A DNA stretch of 64,000 bases from Halomonas sp. LR3S48 (GCF_025725665.1 NZ_CP107009.1:2046001-2110000), one strand, 5' to 3'; counted from the first letter of the stretch, positions 17,680-28,300 are shown. Notes: generated by a model from the letters alone, not told the origin. Translations and numbers: made by a program.

Positions 17680-18510
17680 TCAGGCCTTTGCCGCCTTGGG
17701 AGCCGGCTCGAAGCGCGGTTCGTGCAGGCCCAGCTCCATGGCCTGGTGCACCATGGCCATGATGTCCTGCTGTGAAAGCTCGTGCAGGGTCGAGAGATCG
17801 TCCAGCACGTAGTAGAGCGGCTGAAGAATGTCGATGCGGTAGGGCGTGCGCAGTGCCTCGATGGGGTCGAATGGCTGGTGCACCGGCGCATCCGACAGCG
17901 CATGCAGGGTCTCCTTGGGCGAGGAGATGATGCCGCCGCCGTAGATGCGTCGACCGTCCGGCGTGTCCACCAGGCCGAACTCCACCGTCATCCAGTACAG
18001 CCGGGCCAGGTAGACCCGCTCCTTGGGTTCGGCGGCAAGGCCGAGGCGGCCATAGGTGGCGGTGAACTCGGCAAAGGCCGGGTTGGTGAGCATCGGGCAG
18101 TGCCCGAATATCTCGTGGAAGATGTCGGGCTCCTTGAGATAGTCGAGCTCTTCCGGCGTGCGGATGAAGGTAGCCACCGGAAAGCGCCGGTTGGCCAGCA
18201 GCTCGAAGAAGGTGTCGAACGGTATCAATGCCGGGACCAGGGCGGTCTGCCAGCCGGTGCTGGCCTCGAGCACGCGGTCGATATCGGCCAGTTGGGGAAC
18301 CCGGTCCACGGGCAGGGCGAGTCGCTCCAGGCCATCGAGGTACTCCTGGCAGACGCGACCCTCGAGCATGCCGAGCTGGCGCTGCATCAGGGTCTGCCAG
18401 GTGGCGTTGTCCTGCTCGGGCCAGTCGATGAAGCCGTTGTCGTCGGGCAGACGCGCTCGATAGCCGGTCTTGCTGGCGATATCGCTGAGATGCGGGTTGG
18501 ATGACGTCAT
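17680..18510 (-). CDS. phhA: Phenylalanine 4-monooxygenase
   Basis: Converts phenylalanine to tyrosine using tetrahydrobiopterin-type cofactor and oxygen. At 276 residues it is the short, single-domain bacterial form. The iron ligands are visible as His132 and His137 in 'FHEIFGHCP' and Glu177 in 'YWMTVEFGL'. It precedes phhB in an operon and is transcribed divergently from phhR, with 304 bases between. A weak TyrR-like box (18633-18650) and a better one (18716-18733) lie in that gap, so PhhR control is likely. The product tyrosine would feed aminotransferase and then Hpd, encoded at 34.2 kb. Confidence 0.97.
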   Translation of the reverse strand: MTSSNPHLSDIASKTGYRARLPDDNGFIDWPEQDNATWQTLMQRQLGMLEGRVCQEYLDGLERLALPVDRVPQLADIDRVLEASTGWQTALVPALIPFDTFFELLANRRFPVATFIRTPEELDYLKEPDIFHEIFGHCPMLTNPAFAEFTATYGRLGLAAEPKERVYLARLYWMTVEFGLVDTPDGRRIYGGGIISSPKETLHALSDAPVHQPFDPIEALRTPYRIDILQPLYYVLDDLSTLHELSQQDIMAMVHQAMELGLHEPRFEPAPKAAKA

Positions 18511-18632
18511 GGGTCACTCCGGTCGGCTGGTCTTGTGTTTGTCTTGCGAACCTTTTGACCCAGAGTCTAGGGCTGTGACGCCCCGAATTTTTTGCTCTTC
18601 AAGGCACGTCGGCGGCGGGTAATGCATCCTGT

Positions 18633-18650
18633 CGTAAAGAAAACCTGACG
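18633..18650. promoter_or_regulatory. Weak TyrR/PhhR-box-like site upstream of phhA
   Basis: CGTAAA, six bases, CTGACG compares with the TyrR box TGTAAA-N6-TTTACA: the left arm matches at five of six positions and the right arm at three of six. It is about 125 bases upstream of the phhA start. Confidence 0.4.
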
Positions 18651-18715
18651 ACTTCCTGCACGCCCAAGCCACCTTTCGCCAAAGCATGACATGGTTGAGT
18701 TTGAGCCAACCGGGG

Positions 18716-18733
18716 TGTCACGTTATCTTTACA
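18716..18733. promoter_or_regulatory. TyrR/PhhR box in the phhA-phhR gap
   Basis: TGTCAC, six bases, TTTACA keeps the right arm of the TyrR box TGTAAA-N6-TTTACA fully and four of six bases of the left arm. It lies 82 bases before the phhR ATG and could serve autoregulation, phhA activation or both. Confidence 0.6.
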
Positions 18734-18814
18734 GCCGAGTCACGTCCTCTTGACGTAATTTTGACGACGGTCTCGCTCCACTGCGTTCCTATCACGCCCC
18801 AGAGGACAAGCCCC

Positions 18815-20377
18815 ATGAGATTGAGGTTTCACTGCCAGAACCGTATCGGCATCCTGCGCGATATCGTCTCGCACTTCGTCGACTACGGCCTCAATGTCGC
18901 GCGTGGCGAAGTCGGGGGCGAGCATGGCAACGCCATCTACCTCCACATCCCCAATCTGCTCAATGCCCAACTGGCCACGCTCAAGCCGGAGCTCGAGGCG
19001 GTGCCCGGCGTATTCGGCGTGCGGCGGGTCAGCCTGATGCCTAGCGAGCGACGGCACCTGGAGCTCGATGCGCTGCTGTCCTCCCTTTCCGACCCGGTGA
19101 TGTCCATCGACATGGAGGGGCACATCGTCGCCGCCAACCGTGCCGCCGGCCAACTGCTTGGGGTGCGCATCGACGAGGTGCCGGGGCTTTCGCTCAACCG
19201 CTACCTGCCCGATGTGGACCTCCCGGCGCTGATTCGACGCAACAATGCGCGGGTCAACGGCCTTCGTATCAAGCTGCGTGACGCCACCTTCCTCGCCGAC
19301 ATCGCCCCGCTGCACCGTGAGCACCACGACGACGTGGCCTCCCTGGCCGGTGCCGTGGTGACCCTGCACAGCGCCGATCGCATCGGCGAGCGCATCTACC
19401 AGGTGCAGCGCCAGGAGCTGCGCGGCTTCGATGCGCTGTTCCAGGCGAGCCCCCGGCTGGCCGCACTGATTCGCGAGGCGCGGCGCATGGCGCCGCTGGA
19501 TGCGCCGCTGTTGATTCACGGCGAGACCGGTACCGGCAAGGAGTTGCTGGCAAGGGCATGTCACCTGGCCAGCTCTCGCGGGCAGGCGCCCTTCATGGCG
19601 CTCAACTGCGCCGGGCTGCCGGAGTCGATGGCCGAGACGGAGCTGTTCGGCTATGCGCCGGGCGCCTTCGAGGGCGCCCGCCCCGAGGGCAAGCTCGGCC
19701 TGCTGGAGCTGACCGCGGGCGGTACCATCTTCCTCGATGAAGTGGGGGAGATGAGCCCTCGTCTGCAGGTCAAGCTACTGCGCTTCCTGCAGGACGGCGG
19801 CTTTCGCCGGGTGGGCAGCGACGAGGAGACCTACCTCGACGTGCGGGTGATTTGCGCCACCCAGCAGGACCTGCCCAAGCTTTGCGCCGAGGGCCTGTTC
19901 CGCCAGGACCTCTACCACCGTCTCAATGTACTGTCGCTGGCGGTACCGCCGCTGCGCGACTGCCTCGACGGCATCGAGGCCATGGCACTGCACTTCATCG
20001 ATCGTGCCGCGCGCCAGATCGGTTGCCGCATGCCCGGGCTGTCGCCGGCCGCGCTGGCACGGCTATCCACCTACCACTGGCCGGGCAACGTGCGCCAACT
20101 GGAGAATGTGCTGTTCCAGGCGGTGTCGCTGTGCGAGGGCGATGCCATCGAGCCGGCTCATCTGCGCCTGCCGGATGTGGGCGCGGCGCCGGGTCTCTCC
20201 GGCATCGATCTCGACGGCAGCCTGGCCGGCATCATGAGCGACGTGGAGCGGCGTGTCCTTGCCGCCCTCTATCCGCAGTACCCCTCCAGCCGGCAACTGG
20301 CCAAGCGCCTCGGCGTGTCGCATACCACCGTGGCCAACAAATTGCGCAGTTACGGCATCGGTTCCACCGACGTCTGA
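18815..20377 (+). CDS. phhR: Aromatic amino acid catabolism regulator PhhR (TyrR family)
   Basis: The ATG at 18815 follows AGAGGA and gives 520 residues, close to TyrR. Domains in order are an N-terminal ACT domain (about 1-75, 'CQNRIGILRDIVSHF'), a PAS domain (about 80-190), a AAA+ domain with Walker A 'GETGTGKE' and 'GEMSPRLQVKLLRFLQ', and a Fis-type C-terminal helix-turn-helix ('SSRQLAKRLGVSHTTVANKLRSYG'). The loop that contacts sigma-54 in true enhancer-binding proteins reads GAFEGA rather than GAFTGA, as in Pseudomonas PhhR. It is divergent from phhAB. Its last 28 bases overlap the convergent recQ gene. Confidence 0.95.
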   Translation: MRLRFHCQNRIGILRDIVSHFVDYGLNVARGEVGGEHGNAIYLHIPNLLNAQLATLKPELEAVPGVFGVRRVSLMPSERRHLELDALLSSLSDPVMSIDMEGHIVAANRAAGQLLGVRIDEVPGLSLNRYLPDVDLPALIRRNNARVNGLRIKLRDATFLADIAPLHREHHDDVASLAGAVVTLHSADRIGERIYQVQRQELRGFDALFQASPRLAALIREARRMAPLDAPLLIHGETGTGKELLARACHLASSRGQAPFMALNCAGLPESMAETELFGYAPGAFEGARPEGKLGLLELTAGGTIFLDEVGEMSPRLQVKLLRFLQDGGFRRVGSDEETYLDVRVICATQQDLPKLCAEGLFRQDLYHRLNVLSLAVPPLRDCLDGIEAMALHFIDRAARQIGCRMPGLSPAALARLSTYHWPGNVRQLENVLFQAVSLCEGDAIEPAHLRLPDVGAAPGLSGIDLDGSLAGIMSDVERRVLAALYPQYPSSRQLAKRLGVSHTTVANKLRSYGIGSTDV

Positions 20378-22356
20378 TCGTTGATCAGCGTGGTACGGGC
20401 GGCAAGGTCACGCACCTCCGCGTAGCGATAGGCCTCCAATGCGCCGAAGCCAGGAAGGCGCCTTGCCTTGAGGCGGGTCAGCAGGGGGCCGGTCAGGCCA
20501 CACAGGAAACGTGCCAGCAGGTCGGGGGTGACGGGGTGGGCTTCGCCGTTGCCGATCACTTGCTGGACCAGCTCGCCCGTGAGTCGCTCGATGGTCTCGC
20601 TTGAAAGAGGCTCGAGTGGCTCGGGGTCGGGCAGGCGCGCGACCTGGCCGCGGCAGGCCGAGCAGTGGCCGCAGTGTTGTGGTACCCGGTCATCGCCGAA
20701 CCATTCGGCGAGCCGGCGGCTGAGGCAGGCCTCGCTCTCGAACAGCGCCAGCATTGCATGAAGACGCTCGACCTCGGCGCGTTCCTTGTCGCGGAAATAG
20801 GCGTGCAGCTCTTCGGTCAGGGCGGCAGGGTCGAGGTCGTCGCGCAGCACATCGAAGACCTCGGTCATCTGCTTGCTCTCGAGCACCATCCAGCCCTGGG
20901 CGACGAAGTAGTCCAGGGCGGTGATCACCCGGGCACGCTCGACGTTGAGGCCGCGTTCGCCACCCAGGCCCTCGAGCGCCGCAAAGTCGAGGTTGAACCA
21001 AGTCCGCGCGCGCTGCGAGGCGTCGAGGATCGCCTGGACGAAGGCGCCACGTTCGCCCGCGAAGCGGGCGACCAGAACCTCGGGCTCCTCGTGCAGGCGG
21101 AAGCGGTATTCGGCGAAATAGCTGTAGCGCGGCGCGATGATGCCGCGTAGTTCGAGCTGCACCAGCAGCGTCTTGAGCGGTAGCGGGCGGATATTGCTGT
21201 GCTGGGAGAGCGAATTGAGCACCAGTTCCCACTGGCGCATAGTGCCGCCTCGGGCAGCTTCGATCAGTTCGTCGATCACGCGGCGAATGCCATCGGGCTC
21301 CGGGGTGTCGCCGTAGACGAAGTTCTCCAGCACGTTGACGTGATCGCGCCCGGCCAGCATCAGGCAGTCGGAGGTCTGGCCGTCGCGGCCGGCGCGGCCG
21401 ATCTCCTGGCTGTAGTTCTCGACCGACTTGGGCAGGTCGAAGTGGACCACGTTGCGGATGTCGGACTTGTCGATGCCCATGCCGAAGGCGATGGTAGCCA
21501 CGATGCAGGGCGTATGGCCGGCCATGAAGTCGCGCTGGATGCGCTCGCGCGTCTCGCCGTCGAGCCCGGCGTGGTAGGCGATGGCACCCATGCCCGCCTT
21601 GCTCAGGTAGGCCGCCAGGCGCTCGGCGGTCTGCTGCAGGGTGACATAGACGATAGTGGGCTCGGGTGGCTCTACGCCGAGCTTGGGTCGCAGCCAATCC
21701 ACCAGCCGGCGTGGGCGCATCTCGGCCGGTACCGGCGCCACCTCCAGGTTGAGATTAGGGCGATAGAAGCCGGTGGCGGTCACGTCGCCTTCGGCGATGT
21801 CAAAGCGCTCGCGCATGTCGGCGATCACCCGCGGCGTGGCCGTGGCGGTCAGCAGCAGCACCTGGGGAATGCCGAACTCGCGGCGATACTGGGGCAGCTT
21901 GAGGTAATCCGGCCGGAAGTTGTGGCCCCACTCCGAGATGCAGTGGGCCTCGTCGACCACCAGCAGCGAGATCGGTACGCGGCGGATGAAGGCGCGGAAG
22001 CGCTCGTTCTTGAGCCGCTCCACCGAGATCATCAGGATACGGATCGCGCCGCGCTTGACGCCTTCCATGACCGCGGCCGCTTCCTCGCGGCTCTGGCTCG
22101 AGTCGATGCTGGCGGCGGCGATGCCGTGGCGCGCAAGGAAGGCGAGCTGATCCTGCATCAGTGCCAGCAGGGGAGAGATGACCAGCGTGAGGTGGGGCAG
22201 GTGCAGGGCGGGCAGCTGGTAGCACAGCGACTTGCCCGAGCCGGTGGGGAAGATCGCCGCCGCCGAGCGGCCCGCCGTGATTGCTTCGATGACCGGGCGC
22301 TGCCCGAGGCGGAAGTCGTCATAGCCGAAGACCCGCTGTAACGTCTGATCGATCAT
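20350..22356 (-). CDS. recQ: RecQ-family ATP-dependent DNA helicase
   Basis: A 668-residue superfamily 2 3'-5' helicase. Walker A is 'FPTGSGKS' (Lys42), the DEAH box is at residues 135-138, and motif VI is 'SQEIGRAGRDGQ'. Beyond the helicase core there is a RecQ zinc-binding element with Cys in 'HCGHCSACRG' (about residues 565-575) and a C-terminal segment ('TPDLLARFLCGL') in place of a clear HRDC domain. It differs from the canonical 600-residue E. coli RecQ in its C-terminal half, so it may be a second RecQ paralogue rather than the housekeeping copy. The 3' ends of recQ and phhR overlap tail to tail. Confidence 0.9.
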   Translation of the reverse strand: MIDQTLQRVFGYDDFRLGQRPVIEAITAGRSAAAIFPTGSGKSLCYQLPALHLPHLTLVISPLLALMQDQLAFLARHGIAAASIDSSQSREEAAAVMEGVKRGAIRILMISVERLKNERFRAFIRRVPISLLVVDEAHCISEWGHNFRPDYLKLPQYRREFGIPQVLLLTATATPRVIADMRERFDIAEGDVTATGFYRPNLNLEVAPVPAEMRPRRLVDWLRPKLGVEPPEPTIVYVTLQQTAERLAAYLSKAGMGAIAYHAGLDGETRERIQRDFMAGHTPCIVATIAFGMGIDKSDIRNVVHFDLPKSVENYSQEIGRAGRDGQTSDCLMLAGRDHVNVLENFVYGDTPEPDGIRRVIDELIEAARGGTMRQWELVLNSLSQHSNIRPLPLKTLLVQLELRGIIAPRYSYFAEYRFRLHEEPEVLVARFAGERGAFVQAILDASQRARTWFNLDFAALEGLGGERGLNVERARVITALDYFVAQGWMVLESKQMTEVFDVLRDDLDPAALTEELHAYFRDKERAEVERLHAMLALFESEACLSRRLAEWFGDDRVPQHCGHCSACRGQVARLPDPEPLEPLSSETIERLTGELVQQVIGNGEAHPVTPDLLARFLCGLTGPLLTRLKARRLPGFGALEAYRYAEVRDLAARTTLINDQTSVEPMP

Positions 22357-22416
22357 GTAGGCACTCCCTGCACTGTTGTTCTAAACGCTGAATTCTATCG
22401 ACTTGAGGCGGAGGCC

Positions 22417-22998
22417 ATGGCAACCACCAGGCGTGAGCGCACATTCTCGCATATCGTCGGCTTCGACGATTGTCCGTTCCCGCGCGGGCACCGCGGCGAC
22501 GTGGCCATCGTCGGCGCGGTGTTCTCCGGGCTGCGCCTGGAAGGCGTGCTCTCCGGCAAGGTACGCCGGGATGGCGTCAACAGCACCCGCGAGTTGATTC
22601 GCCTCGCCGGCGGCACGCGTTTTGCCGCGCATTTGCAGCTTGTCATGCTGCAGGGCGTGGCACTTGCCGGTTTCAATGTGGTCGACGCAGTGCGCCTGCA
22701 CACCGAGCTGGGCCTGCCGGTGTTGGTGGTGGCTCGCCGGGCGCCACGCAAAGACGCGATGCGTCGGGCACTGCTCGAACGGATTCCCGGCGGTGCGCGC
22801 AAGTGGGCGCTGGTCGAGCGGCTGGGCGAGATGGAGCCGCTCGCCGGCGTCTATGTGCAGCGCGTGGGTCTCAGCCGCGTGGAGGCTGAACACGTGCTTC
22901 GCGCCACCACGCCCCACGGCAGCGTGCCCGAGCCGTTGCGCGTGGCGCACCTGATCGCCGGCGGCGTGACCACGGGGGAGAGCAGCGGACGGGTCTGA
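22417..22998 (+). CDS. DUF99 family protein (endonuclease dU / endonuclease V-like fold)
   Basis: A 193-residue protein. Near the N-terminus 'IVGFDDCPFPR' supplies the conserved Asp pair of DUF99, followed by 'VAIVGAVFSGLRLEGVLSGKVRRDGVNSTREL' and later 'LPVLVVARRAP'. The family is common in archaea and scattered in bacteria; archaeal members have been related to endonuclease V and reported to act on deoxyuridine-containing DNA. It is divergent from recQ with only 60 bases between start codons, and ends about 110 bases before the Wadjet genes. A DNA-repair or defence-linked role is plausible but not shown. Confidence 0.8.
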   Translation: MATTRRERTFSHIVGFDDCPFPRGHRGDVAIVGAVFSGLRLEGVLSGKVRRDGVNSTRELIRLAGGTRFAAHLQLVMLQGVALAGFNVVDAVRLHTELGLPVLVVARRAPRKDAMRRALLERIPGGARKWALVERLGEMEPLAGVYVQRVGLSRVEAEHVLRATTPHGSVPEPLRVAHLIAGGVTTGESSGRV

Positions 22999-23043
22999 TT
23001 CGTCTCATTCATCGCTGCGTGTAAAACACAATGCTCTAGTGCC

Positions 23044-23072
23044 ATGACCCGAGAGGCCGAGCTTGGCATAAT
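23044..23072 (+). promoter_or_regulatory. Possible promoter of jetABCD
   Basis: A CATAAT -10-like hexamer (23067-23072) has only a weak -35 (ATGACC at 23044-23049) 17 bases upstream. It fits the chosen jetA start at 23107. Confidence 0.3.
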
Positions 23073-23106
23073 GCCCCCTCTTTTCTTCGCCCGCAGGGAA
23101 GACCTC

Positions 23107-24519
23107 ATGACCGCCTGGAGCAAGCTGCTGATCGCCACGACGCGGCTGATCGACCTGCACGATAGCGCCCATGAACCCGGCTCGCCCTTCGTGCAGGTCA
23201 GCCAGGAGCAGCGTCGCGGCCTGCGTGATGGCTACTGGCTTGACCTCGGCTGCCTGCTGCTCGACTACCTGCTCGACGAGGACTTCGCCACCAACAGCGC
23301 CTTCGTCTCGCAGACCCGCTGCCTCAACCATCTGCGCGAGATTTATCCGCAGTTGCCGCATGACGACCTGAGCTTCGTCGTCAACCTGCTGGCCACGCCT
23401 AGCGAGATTCACTTTCGGCAGTCGTCCCCGGCCGCGCGCCAGGCGACCCCGAGCGCGAATGCGAGCGTGATGGGGGAGAGTCGCGCCCGGCGCAGCACCA
23501 AGCGTACGGCGCTGGTCGAGAAGCAGGGCCAGACCGGCCAGGTGCGGCTCACGCCGAGCGGCCGCCAGGCGGTGACGTTGGCCAGCCAGGTCGAGGACCT
23601 GCTCTATTCCGAGTACGACGCCGCCAAGGTGCTGGCCGCGCTGGCGCGGGGCGATTTCGCCCGCATTCCCGACATCACCAACCAGATCCTGCTGGCGATC
23701 CGCGCCCTGACCCAGGAGCTGCGCCGGGTGCGCGAGAACCCCACCCGCGAGGGCAAGCTGGCCGCGCTGCTCGACAACGAGCGGCACTATCACAACGCGC
23801 TGACCAATATTCAGCAGACGCTGCTCGATGCCCGCGCCCAGCTCGCCACCCCGCGGCTGATGGAGCGTTTCGAGAACTGGCGCGAAGCGCAGGAGGAAGA
23901 ATGGGACCTGCGCGTGCTCTCCAGCGCCCTCGGCCGGGTACTCAACGCCATCGAGAACCTTTCGCGGCGGCTCTCGGAGCTGCTTGCCGACATCGCCGAG
24001 GGGCGCATCCAGGCCATGGGCGTGGTCGATTTCCAGGACATGGCACGCCAACTGCTCGAAGCGCCGCCCGCGGCTGCGCTTCGCGATGCCGTGGTGGCGC
24101 GCATGATGCCACTGCACGTACAGGCCACTTTTCCGCGCCTGGCACCCCTGGTGCCGCTGCTTGAGAGCCGCCGCGCCGAAGCCAGCGCCTCGGCGCTGGT
24201 GTTCGACGAAGCCGGAGACGCCGCCCCCGAGGATCCGCTGCTGGCGCGTTTCCTAGAGGCGCGCGGCCCGGCGCTGCGGAAGCGCATCCAGCAGGCGCCA
24301 CTGTCGTTGCCCGAGGCATTGGCCGAGGGCTGGCACCGCTTCGAGGAGGGCGATTGCCTGGCCCAGTTGCTCAACACCTTCGTCGACACCGAGCTGCTCG
24401 ACCCTGGATTGACGGTGGGTATCGAGGCCACGCCGTTCGAGCTCCGGCTCGACGATGGCCGTCGCATCGAAGGGGTCGTGACCCCGTCCCTCGGCTTTTT
24501 TAAGGAAGAACTTGTATGA
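23107..24519 (+). CDS. jetA: Wadjet anti-plasmid system subunit JetA (kleisin, MukF-like)
   Basis: JetA is the kleisin that bridges the two JetC heads and recruits JetB in the condensin-like Wadjet complex. The ATG at 23107 after AGGGAA gives 470 residues; an upstream ATG at 23044 is possible but overlaps the likely promoter. The protein has an N-terminal winged-helix-like region (about 1-100), a low-complexity linker rich in Ala, Ser, Arg and Thr (about 105-145), a helical middle with coiled-coil character ('RRLSELLADIAEGRIQAMGVVDFQDM') and a compact C-terminal domain. Assignment rests mainly on gene order and size rather than on a strong motif. It overlaps jetB by ATGA. Confidence 0.82.
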   Translation: MTAWSKLLIATTRLIDLHDSAHEPGSPFVQVSQEQRRGLRDGYWLDLGCLLLDYLLDEDFATNSAFVSQTRCLNHLREIYPQLPHDDLSFVVNLLATPSEIHFRQSSPAARQATPSANASVMGESRARRSTKRTALVEKQGQTGQVRLTPSGRQAVTLASQVEDLLYSEYDAAKVLAALARGDFARIPDITNQILLAIRALTQELRRVRENPTREGKLAALLDNERHYHNALTNIQQTLLDARAQLATPRLMERFENWREAQEEEWDLRVLSSALGRVLNAIENLSRRLSELLADIAEGRIQAMGVVDFQDMARQLLEAPPAAALRDAVVARMMPLHVQATFPRLAPLVPLLESRRAEASASALVFDEAGDAAPEDPLLARFLEARGPALRKRIQQAPLSLPEALAEGWHRFEEGDCLAQLLNTFVDTELLDPGLTVGIEATPFELRLDDGRRIEGVVTPSLGFFKEELV

Positions 24520-25352
24520 ACATGACCGAGATGGGCGAGGTGGTCGCCTACCTGCTGCGCTACCGCAGCGCCGAACGCACCCCGGGCGGCGGGCGCAAGC
24601 GCCGTGCCGCCCGCGAAGGCCAGCTCTCCGAGCGTGACGTCTGCGCCTTGATCGACGACGCCAGCGAGGCCGAGCGCGAGGCGCTGCGCGACTTCCTGGG
24701 CGGACAAGGGCTGAGGCTCAAGGCCTTCGAGGCCGGTGACTATCCGGGTATCGCGCCCGGTTCGCGCTACTACGCGCTGCTGCCCGACCCGGAACTGGAA
24801 CAGCCGCCGCTCTACACCCGCGAGCCGGTATTCGAGGCGCTCAAGCTGCGCCAGGAGAGCCGCGCCGAACTGGCCCAGTGGTACCTGCAGCTGTGGCTGT
24901 TGATGCACACGCTGCTCTACACCCGTTACAACCGCGCGCTCTCAGACGTCAGCCGCTACCAGGAGGCCACCTTCGCCGGGGCCGAGCTGGTCGAGCTGAT
25001 GCGTGACCAGCTCGAGTCATTGCGCGCCCTGGGCGAGGAGGCGCCGGAGGCAAGCCGGGCACTGCTCGAAGAGCGCGGCGAGGACATCAGCCGCCGGGTG
25101 CGCGCCTTCATCGACCTGCAGGTGCGTGCCGGCCTGCTCGAAGGTTTGCGCGAGGCCGATTCCGCAACGGCCAGCGAAGAGGGCGGCGGCGAGGTCTGGC
25201 AGCAGACCCTGCTCGGGGCGCTGGAGAGTGAGCAGATCGGCATCCACCAGCTCGCCCACCTGCATGCGCTGGCCCAGGGCCGCGTGGCGAGCCGGCATGC
25301 CGAAGAGAAAGATGAAGCGCCCATCGACGAGCGCGAGGAGACCCAGGCATGA
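24516..25352 (+). CDS. jetB: Wadjet anti-plasmid system subunit JetB (MukE-like)
   Basis: A 278-residue, mostly helical protein placed between jetA and jetC with 4-base overlaps on both sides. JetB is the MukE/KITE-type winged-helix subunit that binds the kleisin and DNA. Features include an Arg/Lys-rich stretch (about residues 18-35), a winged-helix-like 'LSERDVCALIDDASEAEREALRDFLGGQGLRLKAF' region and a charged C-terminal tail. A conserved 'YTREPVFEALKLRQESRAELAQWYLQLWLL' segment (about 97-127) matches the pattern of MukE-like proteins linked to SMC operons. Start at 24516 or two codons later. Confidence 0.82.
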   Translation: MNMTEMGEVVAYLLRYRSAERTPGGGRKRRAAREGQLSERDVCALIDDASEAEREALRDFLGGQGLRLKAFEAGDYPGIAPGSRYYALLPDPELEQPPLYTREPVFEALKLRQESRAELAQWYLQLWLLMHTLLYTRYNRALSDVSRYQEATFAGAELVELMRDQLESLRALGEEAPEASRALLEERGEDISRRVRAFIDLQVRAGLLEGLREADSATASEEGGGEVWQQTLLGALESEQIGIHQLAHLHALAQGRVASRHAEEKDEAPIDEREETQA

Positions 25353-28300
25353 GCGTGATCCACCGTATCGAGGTTGCCAACCTGCTCAACAAGCACGGTG
25401 ACGTCGCCTCGCCCTGGGACGCCAAGATGCGCCACGTACTGCTCGACCTGCGTGGCCAGTCCAGCGCCATCAGCATGGAAAACGGCTTCGGCAAGACCAC
25501 GCTGGCCGAGGCGTTGATCGGCCTGCTGTCGCGCGACCGCACGCTGCTCTCGCGCACCCGGCGCAAGTGTTCGCCCTCGTCGGTGGGTGGCGAAGGCCGC
25601 AGTTGGAGTCACCTGCGGGTGGAGTTCCGTTCGCGCAGCGGGCTCGAGCGCCAGGACGACATGCTGGCGGTGGCCGGAGAGGAAGTGGCCGGCGAGACCT
25701 TCGTGTTCGGCTTCTACGGCTACAGCGACGGCAGCGGGCTCTCCTTCTATCACTACGCCGGGCGTCTCGAGGACGTGCCGGTGCATCACCTCACCCTCGA
25801 CGGCAAGCTGGCGCTCTACGCCAACCGCGACGTCAAGGCCGTGATGGCCGAGCGCGGGGTGCGCCTGACCCACAACCGCGAGGAGTGGCTCGAGGCGGTG
25901 GGCGCCCACGTGTCGCGCCGCGAGCTGGCCCAGCTCGCCGCCTTCCAGAAGGAGGGCGGCGCCGACAAGAGCCAGATCTTCAACGCCATCAAGCCCCGCG
26001 CCGGCGAGAAGGCCGACCAGGCCTTCTTCTTCGAGGTGCTGGCCCCCGAGATCCTCTCCGGCGCCACCCGTGGCGAGACCGACGAGAGCGAGGAACTGAT
26101 CGAGGAGGTGATCCTCAACTCCGGCACCAACATCACCGAGCTGCGCCATCGCCTGGAGGAGGCCGAGAGCGACCAGCGCCGCGCCAGTGACAAGGTGGTG
26201 CGGCTGGCCGAGCTGCGCGAGCAGGGCGAGACCCTGCGCGATGCGCGTTCTCGCCTGGAGGAACTCGACCAGGGGCTGGCGGCCAGCGAAGCACTGCTGG
26301 GTGGCCAGGCGCTGCTGGGCCTGCCCGGGCTGCCCCGCGCCGCTTCTGAGGATGACGCCGAAGAGCGCGGGGCCGCTCCGTTGGATGGCTTTGCCTGGAT
26401 CGCCGGCGATACGTCGCGCCCCCGGGTCTCCACCTCATTACTGGCTACCCTCTCCGGCCTTTCCGAGCGGGCGGTGCGCCAGGCGCTCTCCGAGCGCGGC
26501 GCCCGGGTCGACGTGCATCGGCGCCTGATCCACCTGCCCGAAGCAGCATGGCCGCTCAACCGCGATGTGGGTCACGTCAGCTTCAAGGCCGCCCGCGAGT
26601 GGCTAGCCGAAAGCCACGCCCTGGCCGACGATGCGGCCCGCGACCGGGCACTTTCCGCCCTGGACGAGGGTGCCGACGCCTTCGAGGCGGCCGACGGCAA
26701 CCGCTTCCGCGAGGAGGTGATCGGCGACGGCGTCTATCTCGAGGAACTGACCCGCGACCTGACGGCCCTCGACGAGCGCCGCGACGATATGGAGCAGGAG
26801 CGCGAGCGGCTCGAATCCCAGCAGCGCGACTTCGTCGACAACCAGAGTTTCTACACCCAGGCCCTCTCCGAGGGGCTGTTCAGTGAAGCCGAGCTGGAAA
26901 CCCCGGAGGCCAGCGCCGAGGCGGCCAAGGCCGAGGCCGCCGACGCTCGCCGCGCCCTCAACGCGCACCTGGGCCGCGTCGGCGAGCTCAAGCAGGTCGC
27001 CGCCTGGCACGATGCTTTCCGCCGTGAGTGCCCCGGCACGGCACCGGCCGAGCGGCTGGAGGAGAAACTCGATCGTGAGGCCGAGCTGGCCGAGGCGCTC
27101 GATGAGCTGACGCTTCGTCGCGACGAGGTGGCCACCGCCTTCGAGACCGCGCGCGCAGAGCGTGAGCGACTCAACGGCGAGCGCGAACGTCTGACCGGCG
27201 AACAGGGCCTGCTGGCCCGTGGCCAGGCGCCATGGCGCGCCTTCGTCGAGGGTTGGCCGGGCGAGGAAGTCGGCGGCTTCTGGTCGCGGCGCAAGACGGC
27301 GCTGGCCGAGCTGGAGACGAACTCGCGCGAGGCCGAACAGCGCCGCCAGGATGCCGAGCGCATCCTGGCACGGCTGGCACCGCTGGCCGAAGCGGCACGC
27401 CGCTATGGCGAGCTGCACGGCGACGACGAACCGGTGCATCTGCGCGCACGACTGCGCGAGCGCGAACGCGAACTGGCCGACGAGCGCCAGCGGCTGACGG
27501 AGGAAGAGAGCCGCCTGCGCACGCTGCACCGGGCGCGGCTCGACTTCGCCGAGCGCAGCGAGCTGGCGCCCGAGAAGTGGCTCACCGATGCCCGGCGTCG
27601 CTACCCGCGGCTGTTGCGGGAAGCGGAGACGCTGGAAGCCGATATCGCCGCCCGCGAACGCTACCTGGAGAGCCTCTCCGGCGACCCGCTGGAGCGGCGC
27701 GTGGTGGAGGCCGAGGCCCATCGCCACCTGGACGACAGCGGCATCGCCTGGCAGCCGCTGCATGCGGTACTCAACGTCGAGACGCATACCCCCGAGCAGC
27801 GCCGCGAATGGCTGGTGCAGGCCGCCGGTGTGCTGTTCGCGCCGGTGGTGGCCGGGCGCGAGGCGGCCGAGTCCGCCGCCGCCGCGCTGATAGAGGCAGG
27901 CCTGGCGGTACCGGTGTTCGAGGCTGAGGCGCTTGCCGGCTTGCTGGCCCGGGGCGAGCCGCCGCTGGGTGCCGTGGCCGGGGTGGAAACCCTGGCGGTC
28001 AAGGCCGCGCTGGACCCGAGCTATCTCGAGGCGCTGCGCGAGGCCACCGAGAAGCGGCTGGCCGCCGACCGCGAGCGGCAGAAGGCGCTGGCCATCGAGT
28101 GCGAACGGCTCGATCCCCATGGCGAGACATTCGCCTTGGCGCTGCGTGCCCGCGAAGCCGACGAGGCGGACGTCGAGGTGGCGCTGGAGGCAGTGGCTGA
28201 GCAACAGGCGGCGCTGGCCGAACGTGAGGCCGAGCTGGCCCCGCGGCTGAGCGACACCGCGCTGGCCTGCATCGACGACTATCAGCGCTACCTGCAGGAG

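Noticed and set aside
18511..18660. A sigma-54 promoter for phhA as in Pseudomonas
   Set aside because: I found no GG-N10-GC element in the right orientation in this gap, so phhA is more likely read by sigma-70 with PhhR.
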